From assembly GCF_002261185.1 (NCBI RefSeq), contig NZ_NEVQ01000013.1, positions 124,001 to 188,000 of the forward strand: a stretch of DNA of 64,000 nucleotides, read 5' to 3'. A model generated the notes under the pieces. The model ran no database searches. It was not told the origin of the DNA and worked only from the letters and a program-made list of their open reading frames with translations. Made by a program: the position numbers and the translations under genes. Source of the stretch: Bordetella genomosp. 4. Its GTDB lineage: Bacteria > Pseudomonadota > Gammaproteobacteria > Burkholderiales > Burkholderiaceae_B. Of the stretch, positions 52,016 to 61,127 are shown one piece after another; position 1 is the first letter of the stretch; the number at the start of each line of letters is the position of its first letter.

Positions 52016-52871
52016 AAGACGCGACTTTCTCGTCGCTGAACATATCGCAATGCACATCGAACGGCGTGGCGGCATTGGGCCCCAGCTCGTTGGCAACGCC
52101 ATAACCCGAACCCACGCCTATGATGCGGCCGTCCTTGCCATACAGGGTGACGACAATTCTGGCGCTGCGCGCAGTGCCCATCTCGATGTTGCGTGCCAAA
52201 CCGACTAAACGATAGGTGCCGTCATTGAGGACGAGTTGCACCTTTTCCGCCACGACGGCGCGGCTGATACGGTTCGTCGGAGAAACGCGTTCGACCTTCA
52301 ATTCGTAGCGCGTAAACGGCTCATCAGGCATCGACAAGCGGACAGGCGCATATTCACCGGGCAGCAGCGTGTTGGCAATCGTCGAGCCCGAGGTGCTGCT
52401 CAACGTCAACGCATCGCGGTAAAAGGTCGCCGATACGTTCGGTGCGCTGATGTCGCGGCCCGTGTCGTTGTGCATGAGCATGACCAGCTCGCGGCCACGA
52501 CCGGTTTTGATGTTCTGTACGTTGGTGAGCTTGACCAGGCCTGGATCGATGGGCTTTTCAGGCTCGTATCGAGGGGTGGGCGTCCGGGAATCGTGCAGCA
52601 GCGTCATCACCAGCGGCACCAGGAAAATCGCCGCCACGGCGACGATAATGATGGCAATCGCAGCCGGCTTGATGTGCACCGGCGTCGGCTGGGGTTGTTG
52701 CATGCCCCGCAGGATTTTTTCCAGCCGCTGTGCAACATCGTCCTCGACCAGTGTGACGGCCTGGCAGTGATTGCACCGATATTCGTTGGTCGCGAGCTTG
52801 GTGAACTGGCTGCTGCCGCAGGTGGAGCAGGTCAGGGTGATGGTGTTGATGGTCGTACGTTTGGTGGGCAT
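51987..52871 (-). CDS. Zinc-ribbon membrane protein with two extracytoplasmic beta domains
   Basis: 294 residues. N-terminal zinc ribbon (CSTCGSSQF and CNHCQAVTLVEDD), a short linker, one transmembrane helix (AAIAIIIVAVAAIFLVPLVMTLL at about 70-92) and two periplasmic beta-sandwich-like repeats (ELVMLMHNDTGRDISAPNVSATFY; RLVGLARNIEMGTARSARIVVTLYGKDGR). The inside ribbon/outside Ig-like layout suggests a sensor or scaffold joining cytoplasm and envelope. The ribbon recalls the one in the DUF4178 protein of the same cluster. No named family recognised. Confidence 0.72.
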   Translation of the reverse strand: MPTKRTTINTITLTCSTCGSSQFTKLATNEYRCNHCQAVTLVEDDVAQRLEKILRGMQQPQPTPVHIKPAAIAIIIVAVAAIFLVPLVMTLLHDSRTPTPRYEPEKPIDPGLVKLTNVQNIKTGRGRELVMLMHNDTGRDISAPNVSATFYRDALTLSSTSGSTIANTLLPGEYAPVRLSMPDEPFTRYELKVERVSPTNRISRAVVAEKVQLVLNDGTYRLVGLARNIEMGTARSARIVVTLYGKDGRIIGVGSGYGVANELGPNAATPFDVHCDMFSDEKVASYDYMVQSEG

Positions 52872-53086
52872 GCGCGCAGCCCCGCTTTACGCGGGCAGGG
52901 GTGATCATCCTGGGGCGCAAGGATAACCCGGGACAGAAAATGTCGCGGAGCGGGCTCGCATCAAAATATTACAAAATGCGAACAAAAGCAGGGCCGCATC
53001 GTCAACGGGTCGCTGTTGGCATCGCGCTATGCGGCGGTTATAAGAGCAGTTCAGTGCCTCTCGTCATTTGCCCAAGGAGTGCCCGC

Positions 53087-53995
53087 ATGTTCACACGCCG
53101 CCGCTTTGTCTATGGCCTGTCCGCATTGGGCGCCGGGATTCAACTGCCTGGCATGGCGATGACGGCTGATACCGCGATGAACACACGGCGTATTCCCTCG
53201 TCCGGTCAAACGGTGCCCGTGATTGGAATGGGAACGGCGGACAGTTTTAATGTGGGCGATACCGAACAAGAACGGGCGCCGCTACGCGAGGTGATGCGCC
53301 GATTTTTCGCTGCAGGCGCCTCGGTGATCGACACGGCGCCCAGCTATGGGCAATCGGAAACGGTGATCGGTGATTTGCTGGCCGAGCTGGGCTTGCGCGA
53401 CAAGGCGTTTCTCTGCACCAAGATCGGCACATCGGGCCGTGAGGCGGGGCGAGCCCAGTTTCAGGAATCACTGCGGCGTTTGAAAACAGACAAGGTCGAG
53501 CTGCTGCAGGTACATAACCTGCGGGATTGGCGCACGCAATTGGCTTTGATCCAAGAACTCAAGGCCCGAGGCGTCGTCCGATATTCGGGCCTGACTCACT
53601 ATTACGAGGGAGCGCATGACGAATTGGCGGATGCCGTGCAGGCCTCCAAGCCCGATTTTCTGCAGATCAATTATTCGGTAATCGCCACGGGTGCGGAAAA
53701 GCGTTTATTTCCGTTGGCGCAGAACCTCGGCATCGCCGTATTGGTCAATCGTGCCTTTGAGGATGGCCGGCTGTTTCGCGAAGTGGGCGGCAAGGCCTTG
53801 CCCGGCTGGGCGGCCGAGGCGGGTATCACGTCGTGGGCCCAGGCATTCTTGCGATTCGCGATCAGTCCGCCCGCGGTGACCGCGGTGATCCCGGCGACCA
53901 GCCGCCCCGACCGGCAGAGCGACAACCTGAGAGCGGGATATGGACAGCCATTGACGGCAGAGCAACGTCGATCGCTGCAATCGATGTTCGCCTGA
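53087..53995 (+). CDS. Tat-exported aldo/keto reductase
   Basis: 302 residues from ATG at 53087, after AAGGAG; the Tat motif is TRRRFVYGLSALGAG. The mature protein is an AKR barrel: VIGMGTADSF, ASVIDTAPSYGQSETVIGDLL (Asp and Tyr), FLCTKIGTSG (Lys), LLQVHNL (His in the tetrad). AKRs use NAD(P)H; a Tat-exported one would need pre-bound cofactor. The C-terminal SPPAVTAVIPATSRPDRQSDNL is the cofactor phosphate region. Substrate unknown. It is followed by a transporter gene 26 bases downstream. Confidence 0.85.
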   Translation: MFTRRRFVYGLSALGAGIQLPGMAMTADTAMNTRRIPSSGQTVPVIGMGTADSFNVGDTEQERAPLREVMRRFFAAGASVIDTAPSYGQSETVIGDLLAELGLRDKAFLCTKIGTSGREAGRAQFQESLRRLKTDKVELLQVHNLRDWRTQLALIQELKARGVVRYSGLTHYYEGAHDELADAVQASKPDFLQINYSVIATGAEKRLFPLAQNLGIAVLVNRAFEDGRLFREVGGKALPGWAAEAGITSWAQAFLRFAISPPAVTAVIPATSRPDRQSDNLRAGYGQPLTAEQRRSLQSMFA

Positions 53996-54021
53996 TAACG
54001 CGTAACGTGATTTCCAGGCGT

Positions 54022-55326
54022 ATGCCCATAAAAGCGCGTCTGATTCGCCTGTTGAACCTGCGCGAGGGAGAAGGCGTGGCGGTGGCTGCAGGCGTGGGCA
54101 TGTTTTTTCTGTTGTTCTGCTCGTACTTCATGCTCAGGCCTGTGCGCGAGACCATGGGCGTGGCTGGCGGCGTCGATAACCTGCAGTGGTTGTTTACCGG
54201 AACGTTTGTGGTCACGTTGATTGCCATGCCGCTGTTCGGTTGGGTAGCCTCGCGTGCGCCAAGGCGGCATATTCTGTCCTGGACATATGGTTTTTTTGTC
54301 GTGAACCTGCTGGCGTTTGCCGTGGTCTGGTGGCTGCAGGCCGACATCGTATGGACCGGGCGCGTGTTCTATATCTGGTTGTCGGTGTTCAATCTGATGG
54401 CGATCTCACTCGCCTGGAGTGTGCTGGCCGATGTGTTTGCCGGGGAACAGGCACGCCGCTTGTTCGCGTTGATAGCGGGTGGCGCGAGTCTGGGTGGACT
54501 CGCAGGGCCGTTGTTGGGCGCGCTGCTGGTCGAGCCGTTGGGTCATAGCGGTCTGCTGGTATTGGCGTCCGCACTGCTGGCCGCCAGCGCTGGCTGCGCG
54601 GCGTGGTTGCATCACTGGCGTGACCGGCATCCCGACGAGGCAGAGGATGCCACTGACCGGGTCGAGCGTCATCGACCTTTGGGCGGCAATCCCTTTGCCG
54701 GTGTGACCGAGGTATTGTGCTCGCGCTATTTGCTGGGCATCGCTTTGTTCGTGACGCTCTTGGCCAGTGTCAACACCTTTATGTACTTCGAGCAGGCCCG
54801 GATGGTCGCCGAGCATTTTCCGGATCGTACACGCCAGACACAGGTCTTTGGTTTGATTGACGCAGTAGTGCAGGGTTTGGCCATTCTGACCCAGGTGTTT
54901 TTCACAGGCCGTATTGCACAGCGGCTGGGCGTTCGGGTATTGCTGACGGGCGTACCGCTGTTGTTGGTAGCGGGCTTTTTGTGGCTGGCGTGGTCGCCGG
55001 TGTTTGCCGTGTTTGTCGTGGTGATGGTGGCGCGCCGTGCCGGGGAATATGCCCTGGTGCGTCCAGGCCGCGAGATGCTTTATACGGTGCTGCCTTCGGA
55101 ACAGAAATACAAGGCCAAAAACTTCAACGACACCGTGGTGTATCGCGGCGGCGATGCGGTGAGTGGCTGGGTGAAGCGCGGGGTGGATTTGATAGCAGAC
55201 CAGCCGTCTTTGGCTCTGCTTTTGGGCGCGATGATTGCATTGGCGTGGGCCTTCACGGGGGCCTGGCTGGCACGCCAGTACCGGCGATGCGAGCCAGGCG
55301 CAGGCAAACATGGGCAGTCGGTCTAA
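54022..55326 (+). CDS. MFS-like transporter related to nucleotide (ATP/ADP) translocases
   Basis: 434 residues from ATG at 54022, about twelve helices. N-terminal segment LLNLREGEGVAVAAGVGMFFLLFCSYFMLRPVRETMG and the later VDLIADQPSLALL are typical of the bacterial proteins annotated as NTP/NDP exchange (TLC-like) MFS transporters. Whether these free-living versions move nucleotides is not known; a related solute is equally possible. The stop overlaps that of the convergent SDR gene by four bases. It probably forms a unit with the AKR gene upstream. Confidence 0.75.
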   Translation: MPIKARLIRLLNLREGEGVAVAAGVGMFFLLFCSYFMLRPVRETMGVAGGVDNLQWLFTGTFVVTLIAMPLFGWVASRAPRRHILSWTYGFFVVNLLAFAVVWWLQADIVWTGRVFYIWLSVFNLMAISLAWSVLADVFAGEQARRLFALIAGGASLGGLAGPLLGALLVEPLGHSGLLVLASALLAASAGCAAWLHHWRDRHPDEAEDATDRVERHRPLGGNPFAGVTEVLCSRYLLGIALFVTLLASVNTFMYFEQARMVAEHFPDRTRQTQVFGLIDAVVQGLAILTQVFFTGRIAQRLGVRVLLTGVPLLLVAGFLWLAWSPVFAVFVVVMVARRAGEYALVRPGREMLYTVLPSEQKYKAKNFNDTVVYRGGDAVSGWVKRGVDLIADQPSLALLLGAMIALAWAFTGAWLARQYRRCEPGAGKHGQSV

Positions 55327-56312
55327 TCTCCCGCGTTCCCCGTTATGGGCAGCACGATCCCCGTGATATAGCTCGAGCAGCATGGTGCTGCCAGAAAGAC
55401 GTACGCGGGCGACAGCTCCTCTGGCTGCGCGGCACGGCCCATTTGCGTCTGTTCGCCGAATTTTCGAACGTCCTCCGCGGCACGGTCGGCGGGGTTCAAC
55501 GGCGTCCAGACGGGGCCCGGCGCGACTGCATTGACGCGTATGCCGCGACTCACCAGATTGGCTGCGAGCGCGCGGGTGAATGAATGGATGGCTCCTTTGG
55601 TCGCCGAATAGTCCAACAGCTGGGGACTGCCGCGCAGGCCGGTCACCGATCCGGTATTGATGATGCAGCCGCCTTCGGGCAGATGAGGCAGCGCAGCTCG
55701 GGCCATATAAAAATAGCCGTAGATATTGGTGCGCAGCGTTTCGTCCAGGCGTTCATCCGAAATATCCTCCAGCGATTCCGCGTGTTCCTGAAAGGCAGCG
55801 TTATTGACGAGAATATCCAGCTGCCCAAAGGCACTGACGGTTTCATTGACGGCTTGCTGGCAGAACTCGGGATCGCGCACATCGCCACTGATAGTGATGC
55901 ATCGGCTGCCTTCGGCTTCGACGGCTTTCTTGGTCTCGGCAGCGTCATCGTCTTCGTTTAGATAGGCTACGGCAACGTCGGCCCCCTCGCGGGCATACAG
56001 GACGGCAACGGCGCGCCCGATACCGGAGTCTGCACCGGTAATCAGCGCGACTTTACCGTCCAGCTTTTCGCTGCCTCGATATTCCGGCGCAGAATATCGG
56101 GGCGCGGGATCCAGATCGGATTCCCGGCCCGGTTTCTGCTGATGCTGGGCGGGCTGCGGCGGCTCGGGCTGATCGCGCTCGCCGGCCTGAACGGGGCTGC
56201 TCGACTTGGACGACTTGGACGACTTCGCATCGCGTTGGTCTTGGTCGCGTTGCAGTTCACGTTGGCGGCGGGCGGTGGCGTCGGCGTCTTGATCGCGAGA
56301 ATGGTTCGTCAT
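55323..56312 (-). CDS. YghA-type short-chain dehydrogenase with disordered N-terminus
   Basis: 329 residues from ATG at 56312 (AAGGAG upstream). Residues 1-70 are a hydrophilic, Gln/Asp/Ser-rich leader that includes three SKS-type repeats from a tandem 9-base DNA repeat near 56203-56229. The rest is an SDR of the YghA group: LITGADSGIGRAVAVLYAREGADVA, LVNNAAFQEH, catalytic YSATKGA, and VNAVAPGPVWTPL. These are NAD(P)-dependent and often stress-induced. It has a sigma-54-like element on the minus strand. Confidence 0.87.
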   Translation of the reverse strand: MTNHSRDQDADATARRQRELQRDQDQRDAKSSKSSKSSSPVQAGERDQPEPPQPAQHQQKPGRESDLDPAPRYSAPEYRGSEKLDGKVALITGADSGIGRAVAVLYAREGADVAVAYLNEDDDAAETKKAVEAEGSRCITISGDVRDPEFCQQAVNETVSAFGQLDILVNNAAFQEHAESLEDISDERLDETLRTNIYGYFYMARAALPHLPEGGCIINTGSVTGLRGSPQLLDYSATKGAIHSFTRALAANLVSRGIRVNAVAPGPVWTPLNPADRAAEDVRKFGEQTQMGRAAQPEELSPAYVFLAAPCCSSYITGIVLPITGNAGD

Positions 56313-56368
56313 TTGTTTCTCCTTGGCTATCGGGCGCCCAGGCAGGGCGCGGCATAAGCTCAAATCCG

Positions 56369-56384
56369 CGCAATTTGTATTCCC
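56369..56384 (-). promoter_or_regulatory. Sigma-54-like element before the YghA-type gene
   Basis: Read on the minus strand: GGGAATA-CAAA-TTGCG; GG and GC ten bases apart and the -12 TTGC intact, but the rest of the -24 is poor. It is 57 bases before the ATG at 56312 and diverges from the element at 56395-56410. Confidence 0.5.
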
Positions 56385-56394
56385 GGCTCGGTGC

Positions 56395-56410
56395 GGGTAC
56401 GCAAATTGCT
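56395..56410 (+). promoter_or_regulatory. Sigma-54 promoter element before the DUF3309 gene
   Basis: GGGTACG-CAAA-TTGCT: GG at 56396-56397 and GC at 56408-56409, ten bases between, intact -12. It is 61 bases before the DUF3309 start. Confidence 0.68.
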
Positions 56411-56470
56411 GTATGAAACAGTACGGGCCCAAGGGGGCTCCTGACGCGATTTCGGAGGAGGACTGCCGTC

Positions 56471-56623
56471 ATGTCGACCATTCTGCTGATTGTGCTGATT
56501 CTTTTGTTGGTGGGCGCCTTTCCTGCGTGGCCCCATAGCCGCAGTTGGGGATATTTCCCCAGCGGCATCTTGGGGATTTTGTTGATCGTCCTTATCGTCA
56601 TGCTGTTGACGGGCCGGCTGTAG
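56471..56623 (+). CDS. DUF3309 small membrane protein
   Basis: 50 residues behind GGAGGAGG. MSTILLIVLILLLVGAFPAWPHSR, then SWGYFPSGILGILLIVLIVMLLTG: two hydrophobic helices around a short WPHSRSWGY loop, the exact DUF3309 pattern. Function unknown; it is a widespread small inner-membrane protein. Its 9-base gap to the treY stop (convergent) leaves no room for a separate terminator. Confidence 0.85.
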   Translation: MSTILLIVLILLLVGAFPAWPHSRSWGYFPSGILGILLIVLIVMLLTGRL

Positions 56624-56632
56624 CAGGCTCGC

Positions 56633-59179
56633 CTAGTCTGTGGTGGCGCAGAGCGCAACAGGCCAGTCCTGAAATAGCGTATCCAGGGCGATTTCGCCTG
56701 TTGTGCTCAAAGCCAGCTCACGCTGGCTCAGCATGTCTTTCCAAACAAGGCCCGGCAATGACGGCACGCGCAATGTCGTCCCTTGCCAGAACTGTCTCGC
56801 GGCCTCGCCTTCATCTCTCGCATAACCCGCAATACGGCGCGCGCACAATCGCGGTACGACGACCAATGCCGTTCGCCGGCCAGTGCCGCGCAGGAACGCC
56901 ACGACATGGGCGGCACGAGGGCCGTTTGCACATAGAGGCCTATAGGGGCCAGCGAATAGGGCAGGCTGCTGTGCTCGCAGTTGCAAGGCTGCATAGATCA
57001 ACGACTGCTTGACTGCCCCATTGCGCCAGTGTTTTAACTCAGGCCGTGCGACGATTCCGGAGGACAGCAGAAAACGGCGGCGCGCGTAATCGACGGGCCG
57101 GCGATTATCCGGATCGACCAAGCTGTAATCCCACAGCTCGGTGCCCTGGTACAAGTCAGGCACGCCGGGACACGTATTGCGCAGCAAGGCTTGAGCCAGA
57201 CTATTGATATGCCCTGGCTCGATCAGCGATTGCGCCAGGGTCGCCAGCTTGCGCAGGGGCTGGCGATCATGTCCGCCCGGGTCCAGGATATCGATACAAG
57301 CTTGGGCGGCAGCTTCATAATGCTCGTCGGGATCTGACCATGAACTATGCTGTCCCGCCTCGCACAGTGCTTTGCGTTGCCAGGCGCCGATGCGCGCCAG
57401 CCATTCGCGTATGAGCAATGGATCCAGTGTATCGATGTCGGCTGGCCAGTCCGCAGGCCAAGAGCCAATCAGTGCTTGCAGCAGGATATAGCGGTCCGGA
57501 TCGCTGAATGAACTGGCCGGCAGCAAGGCCAGCCATTCTGACGCCATTTTCGCCCACTCCGAGGGCATCTCGGTTAGGACAGCCAGACGCGCTCGGGTGT
57601 CTTCGCCACGTTTATGATCGTGAGTCGCTGTGGCCAGCAGGGAGTGCGGCATGTGCCGGGAGCGCCACTGATTGCGGGCATGAAAGCCCTGTGGCCCCAG
57701 CGCAAATCGCTGCGGCCACGCGCCTACCTCATTACGGGATAGCAAAGTGCCTTGACGGTAATGGAGGGTGTCCTCCAGCGATTTCGCCGCTAATGGCGGC
57801 GTGACTTGCTGCAGCCGTTTGAGCGCACTGAGGCCCTCAGGTCCTGCGGGCGCATGGAGATCGCGCAGTAATTCATCCAGGCGTGCACTATCCGATTCGG
57901 CCAGCATGGTGCGCGCAGAACGCGTGGCTTCGTCCCAATGGGTCCGGTCTGCAGCGGATGGACCGCCGTCCTCGGCATAACTGCGATAGACCGGGAACGC
58001 CGTCAGCCACGCCCCGAGCACACGATCCCAGGATGCTTGGTCCTCGTTTTTATGCGAGGCGAGGCGTGACCATGCCTTCAGTAATCCTTGCCGCTCGTGC
58101 GCCAGACGCCGGTCCAGCAACTGCGCACGGATGATGTGCAACTGGTGTTTCAATCCGGTCGAATCGCCGCCCTGCGCATACCAGCAAGCCAACAGTGGAC
58201 GACGCGCGGCGGGCGCGTGCAACAACGCGCTCACATCATCCATAAAGTCATAGCCTGTGGTGCCGTCGACAGGCCAACGCCGGTCGAGCGCCTCTTGCGG
58301 CGCCAGAATTTTTTCGACCACGATATATGGCGTACGCGTCGGCGCGGCCTCTCGCATAGCTGTGCGCAGCCGGCGCAAATAGGCGCCGGGTTCTGCCAAT
58401 CCGTCTACATGATCGATGCGCAGTCCGTCTATCCAGCCCTTGCGATATAAGGCCAGAGGCAGCATGTGCGCCGCCTCGAACACTGAGGGATCTTCGACGC
58501 GTACGCCCACCAGATCATTGATGTCAAAAAAACGGCGCCAATTCAGTTGGTTCGTTGCCGAGCGCCACCAGGCCAGGCAATAACACTGTTGTTCCAGCAG
58601 CGCATGCAGCGCGGCTTTGCGATCTGCATGATCCGATGCGTCGGTGTAGCGAGCCAACGCAGCTAACACTGACGGGCCCGATATGGGCAAGGCTTGGCCG
58701 CCTGCCAATACCACCGGTTCGCCGTGTTGTTTGCCTAATTGGATATCCCCCTTGCACAGGGCGGAGCCGTACGGTTGACCAAGAATGGGCAGCAGGATTT
58801 TCCCCTCGTGCATCTCCCAATCGATATCGAAGTAATCAGCGTAGGCACTGGCGCGGCCATGCCGCAAAACATCGCGCCACCATGGGTTGCGCGCGTCGGC
58901 GGCCATGTGATTCGGCACGATATCCAGCAGCAACCCCATTCCGCGAGCCTTGACGGCATCGACCAGCCGCTCAAGCGCCTGTTCTCCGCCCAGGTCAGCG
59001 CTGACGCGACTGGGATCCAGAACGTCGTAGCCATGCATTGAACCAGGTCGAGCCTGCGTGATGGGCGACAAGTACAGGTGGCTGACGCCCAGATCGGCGT
59101 AATAGTCCAGTTGTGCGCGTGCCGCATCAAAGGGAAAGTCGGCATGCAGTTGCAGACGCGCAGTGGCGCGTAGTGTCAT
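56633..59179 (-). CDS. treY: Malto-oligosyltrehalose synthase
   Basis: 848 residues from ATG at 59179, seven bases after GGAG. GH13 catalytic barrel: YYADLGVSHLYLSPITQARPGSMHGYDV, LLLDIVPNHMA (conserved region I), GLRIDHVDGLAEPG (nucleophile Asp), PYIVVEKIL (acid/base Glu) and the C-terminal FLRGTGRRTALVVVPRL. TreY converts the reducing end of maltodextrin to a trehalosyl unit that TreZ releases as trehalose. No treZ or glgX gene is in the window; the genes upstream are a hydrolase and a DUF3182 gene, so treZ must be elsewhere. Confidence 0.93.
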   Translation of the reverse strand: MTLRATARLQLHADFPFDAARAQLDYYADLGVSHLYLSPITQARPGSMHGYDVLDPSRVSADLGGEQALERLVDAVKARGMGLLLDIVPNHMAADARNPWWRDVLRHGRASAYADYFDIDWEMHEGKILLPILGQPYGSALCKGDIQLGKQHGEPVVLAGGQALPISGPSVLAALARYTDASDHADRKAALHALLEQQCYCLAWWRSATNQLNWRRFFDINDLVGVRVEDPSVFEAAHMLPLALYRKGWIDGLRIDHVDGLAEPGAYLRRLRTAMREAAPTRTPYIVVEKILAPQEALDRRWPVDGTTGYDFMDDVSALLHAPAARRPLLACWYAQGGDSTGLKHQLHIIRAQLLDRRLAHERQGLLKAWSRLASHKNEDQASWDRVLGAWLTAFPVYRSYAEDGGPSAADRTHWDEATRSARTMLAESDSARLDELLRDLHAPAGPEGLSALKRLQQVTPPLAAKSLEDTLHYRQGTLLSRNEVGAWPQRFALGPQGFHARNQWRSRHMPHSLLATATHDHKRGEDTRARLAVLTEMPSEWAKMASEWLALLPASSFSDPDRYILLQALIGSWPADWPADIDTLDPLLIREWLARIGAWQRKALCEAGQHSSWSDPDEHYEAAAQACIDILDPGGHDRQPLRKLATLAQSLIEPGHINSLAQALLRNTCPGVPDLYQGTELWDYSLVDPDNRRPVDYARRRFLLSSGIVARPELKHWRNGAVKQSLIYAALQLRAQQPALFAGPYRPLCANGPRAAHVVAFLRGTGRRTALVVVPRLCARRIAGYARDEGEAARQFWQGTTLRVPSLPGLVWKDMLSQRELALSTTGEIALDTLFQDWPVALCATTD

Positions 59180-59220
59180 TGGCGGCTCCATACTGATCTA
59201 CGGCTGATATTGCCTCTCCT

Positions 59221-59988
59221 TCATGGCGCACCTGTCAGGGAAGGGGTAGTGCCGGTACGTGCGCCCATGACCATTTCGGTGATCCAGTTCACCAGCACTG
59301 ATGTGTACGCCCGCTGCGCAGTCTTTTGTGTCAACGCATGATCTGCGCCGTCGATAATCCGATGGGTCATCGAATGTGCGCGCCGAAATGCCGAGCGATA
59401 ACTCATGATGGTCGAGTGTGGGATGTAGTCATCCTGTTCCGATTCCACGATCAGCACATCGCCCGGAAATGTGGTGCATGCCGACAGCGCACGATTGCTC
59501 TCGGGCGCAACATAATCACTACGATAGGCACGTAATACTTCCCGATTCAGTTGGTGCTTGGGCTTGAACCATTCGTCGTCGAGATACAAGGCGGGCACGT
59601 GCAAGGCTAGCCAACGGACTTTGCGCAATTCCGTCAAGATCGATGCCAGGTAGGCGCCATAACTGCTGCCGACCACGGCGATTTCACCGGTTTCTACGGC
59701 AGGATGTGCAACCAGACGATCGTAGGCCGCCATGACGTCGTGCAGATTATCGTCGCGGGATACGTGTTCGCGTTGGGTTTCATTCGCGGCATGCCCTCTG
59801 AGATCAAAGGTCAGGCAGACGCAGCCCAGGCCGGCTATTCCCGCTGCCCGTTTCAGGTCAAAGGCCTGATCGCCGCCCCAGCCGTGTATGAAAAGTATTC
59901 CCGGGATTTTGCTCTTCGGCGTCAGCAGCGTGCCCGCCAGGACATCATCTGCGACCTTGATGTCTATCGCATCGCTATGTGCCACCAT
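59221..59988 (-). CDS. Alpha/beta hydrolase (dienelactone-hydrolase/peptidase S9-like)
   Basis: 255 residues from ATG at 59988, after GAGGGAAAACG. Cytoplasmic: LFIHGWGGDQAFDLKRA, the nucleophile elbow VGSSYGAYLA (Ser in SSYG), Asp in VESEQDDYIPHS and His in GADHALTQK. The family includes esterases and acylpeptide hydrolase-like proteins. It overlaps DUF3182 by 14 bases and is followed by treY. Substrate unknown; the layout is seen in related genomes with trehalose and cardiolipin genes. Confidence 0.85.
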   Translation of the reverse strand: MVAHSDAIDIKVADDVLAGTLLTPKSKIPGILFIHGWGGDQAFDLKRAAGIAGLGCVCLTFDLRGHAANETQREHVSRDDNLHDVMAAYDRLVAHPAVETGEIAVVGSSYGAYLASILTELRKVRWLALHVPALYLDDEWFKPKHQLNREVLRAYRSDYVAPESNRALSACTTFPGDVLIVESEQDDYIPHSTIMSYRSAFRRAHSMTHRIIDGADHALTQKTAQRAYTSVLVNWITEMVMGARTGTTPSLTGAP

Positions 59989-61096
59989 CGTTTTCCCTCA
60001 CTATGCCACCTGTCTTTGTCAACCATCCCACCTGGCTGTCTTGCCCGTGGAATACGAGTTCTCGTTGGTCTGGCGGTTCTGACGTGGATCCGTAACGCTC
60101 TTGCGTATAGGCCCTGATTTCGCGGCAGTCAGGGTGATGCGCCAAATGGAGCAGGGCGGATGCCTCGGCGATGCTCGCGCCTCCGGCGCGCCACGATTGT
60201 TCCAATACCCCAGCCCGCCATGTCCCCGTCATAGACTGTCCGAGCGCAATATCGTAATTGCGGCGGGACGCGATCAGGGACGGGTACGCCTGGCTCACAG
60301 CAGCGTCATAGCGCATCGCCAGCGTGACGGCGTCACGTTCGTTCTGCGTCATATCCAGCGACGTGAGCGCAGCCGGTTCGTCGAGAATGCAGCGCAGGAT
60401 CGATCCGCCATAAACGTCCTGGCCGCTATTGTCCTGAGTCAATCCCTGTGTGCCCACATACGACAAGGTATAGCCGCCCACGCGGCACCATCCTACGCTG
60501 TAGGTCTCGACGTCGGTCAGGTTTTCTTCCAGCACGACGCCTCGGGTTATGTCGGCCATCTCGGCGATGGCGCTTTTCAGTTCGTCCACGTCCTGAACCA
60601 CGCGTTGTCCTCGTCCGGCGTTGGCGTACACGGGCTTCAGACGTATCGGTCCACGACGCAGCAATGCGGTGCCGGCTTGTGTGGCGTCCTCGGCTGAAAA
60701 TGCGGTGTAGCCCTCGAGTACGGCGTCTCCGAGACGCTCGGCCAAGACGTGCGACCAGCCCTCGGGCGCAGCGCTGTGCCGGCGCCATAGGCCATGTGTG
60801 ATCGCTTTGCTGGCCACGAAATCGTAGGGCACCATGCCACCAAAAAACTGCGTTTCGTCGCTGATGCCTAGCTCCTGCGCTTGCGCTGGAGCAATCAGCG
60901 TTTGATCGGGAACGTAATAGTGCGCCGTCCCAGGCCGGGCGCTATTGGTCTGATAGGGCTCCATTACCTGGCATTGCAGCAATTCGGCGAGTTTGCGTGC
61001 CAGGCATAATTGCGTGGCGACTTCGTGCTCCGATGCATCGTTATCGCGGGGATAGGCCACCACGCAGGCCGGAGAGAATCGAGAAGAGTGTGTCAT
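59975..61096 (-). CDS. DUF3182 family ATP-grasp-like protein
   Basis: 373 residues. The pattern (GPIRLKPVYANAGRGQRVV, VVLEENLTDVETYSVGW, DNSGQDVYGGSIL) suits an ATP-grasp-related fold: a Lys in RLKP and acidic residues in VLEENL may bind ATP. It has no known activity. GGGGGG before the ATG at 61096 may act as ribosome-binding site. It is coupled to the hydrolase gene downstream and follows the LPG-synthase-like gene by 31 bases. Confidence 0.8.
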   Translation of the reverse strand: MTHSSRFSPACVVAYPRDNDASEHEVATQLCLARKLAELLQCQVMEPYQTNSARPGTAHYYVPDQTLIAPAQAQELGISDETQFFGGMVPYDFVASKAITHGLWRRHSAAPEGWSHVLAERLGDAVLEGYTAFSAEDATQAGTALLRRGPIRLKPVYANAGRGQRVVQDVDELKSAIAEMADITRGVVLEENLTDVETYSVGWCRVGGYTLSYVGTQGLTQDNSGQDVYGGSILRCILDEPAALTSLDMTQNERDAVTLAMRYDAAVSQAYPSLIASRRNYDIALGQSMTGTWRAGVLEQSWRAGGASIAEASALLHLAHHPDCREIRAYTQERYGSTSEPPDQRELVFHGQDSQVGWLTKTGGIVRENDGGT

Positions 61097-61127
61097 GGCG
61101 TACCCCCCGCAAGCGCCATGCCTGGCC

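Noticed and set aside
53018-53032. TGGCATCGCGCTATGC before the aldo/keto reductase as a sigma-54 promoter
   Set aside because: Eleven bases separate GG and GC instead of ten and the -12 is TATGC, so the spacing rule is broken.
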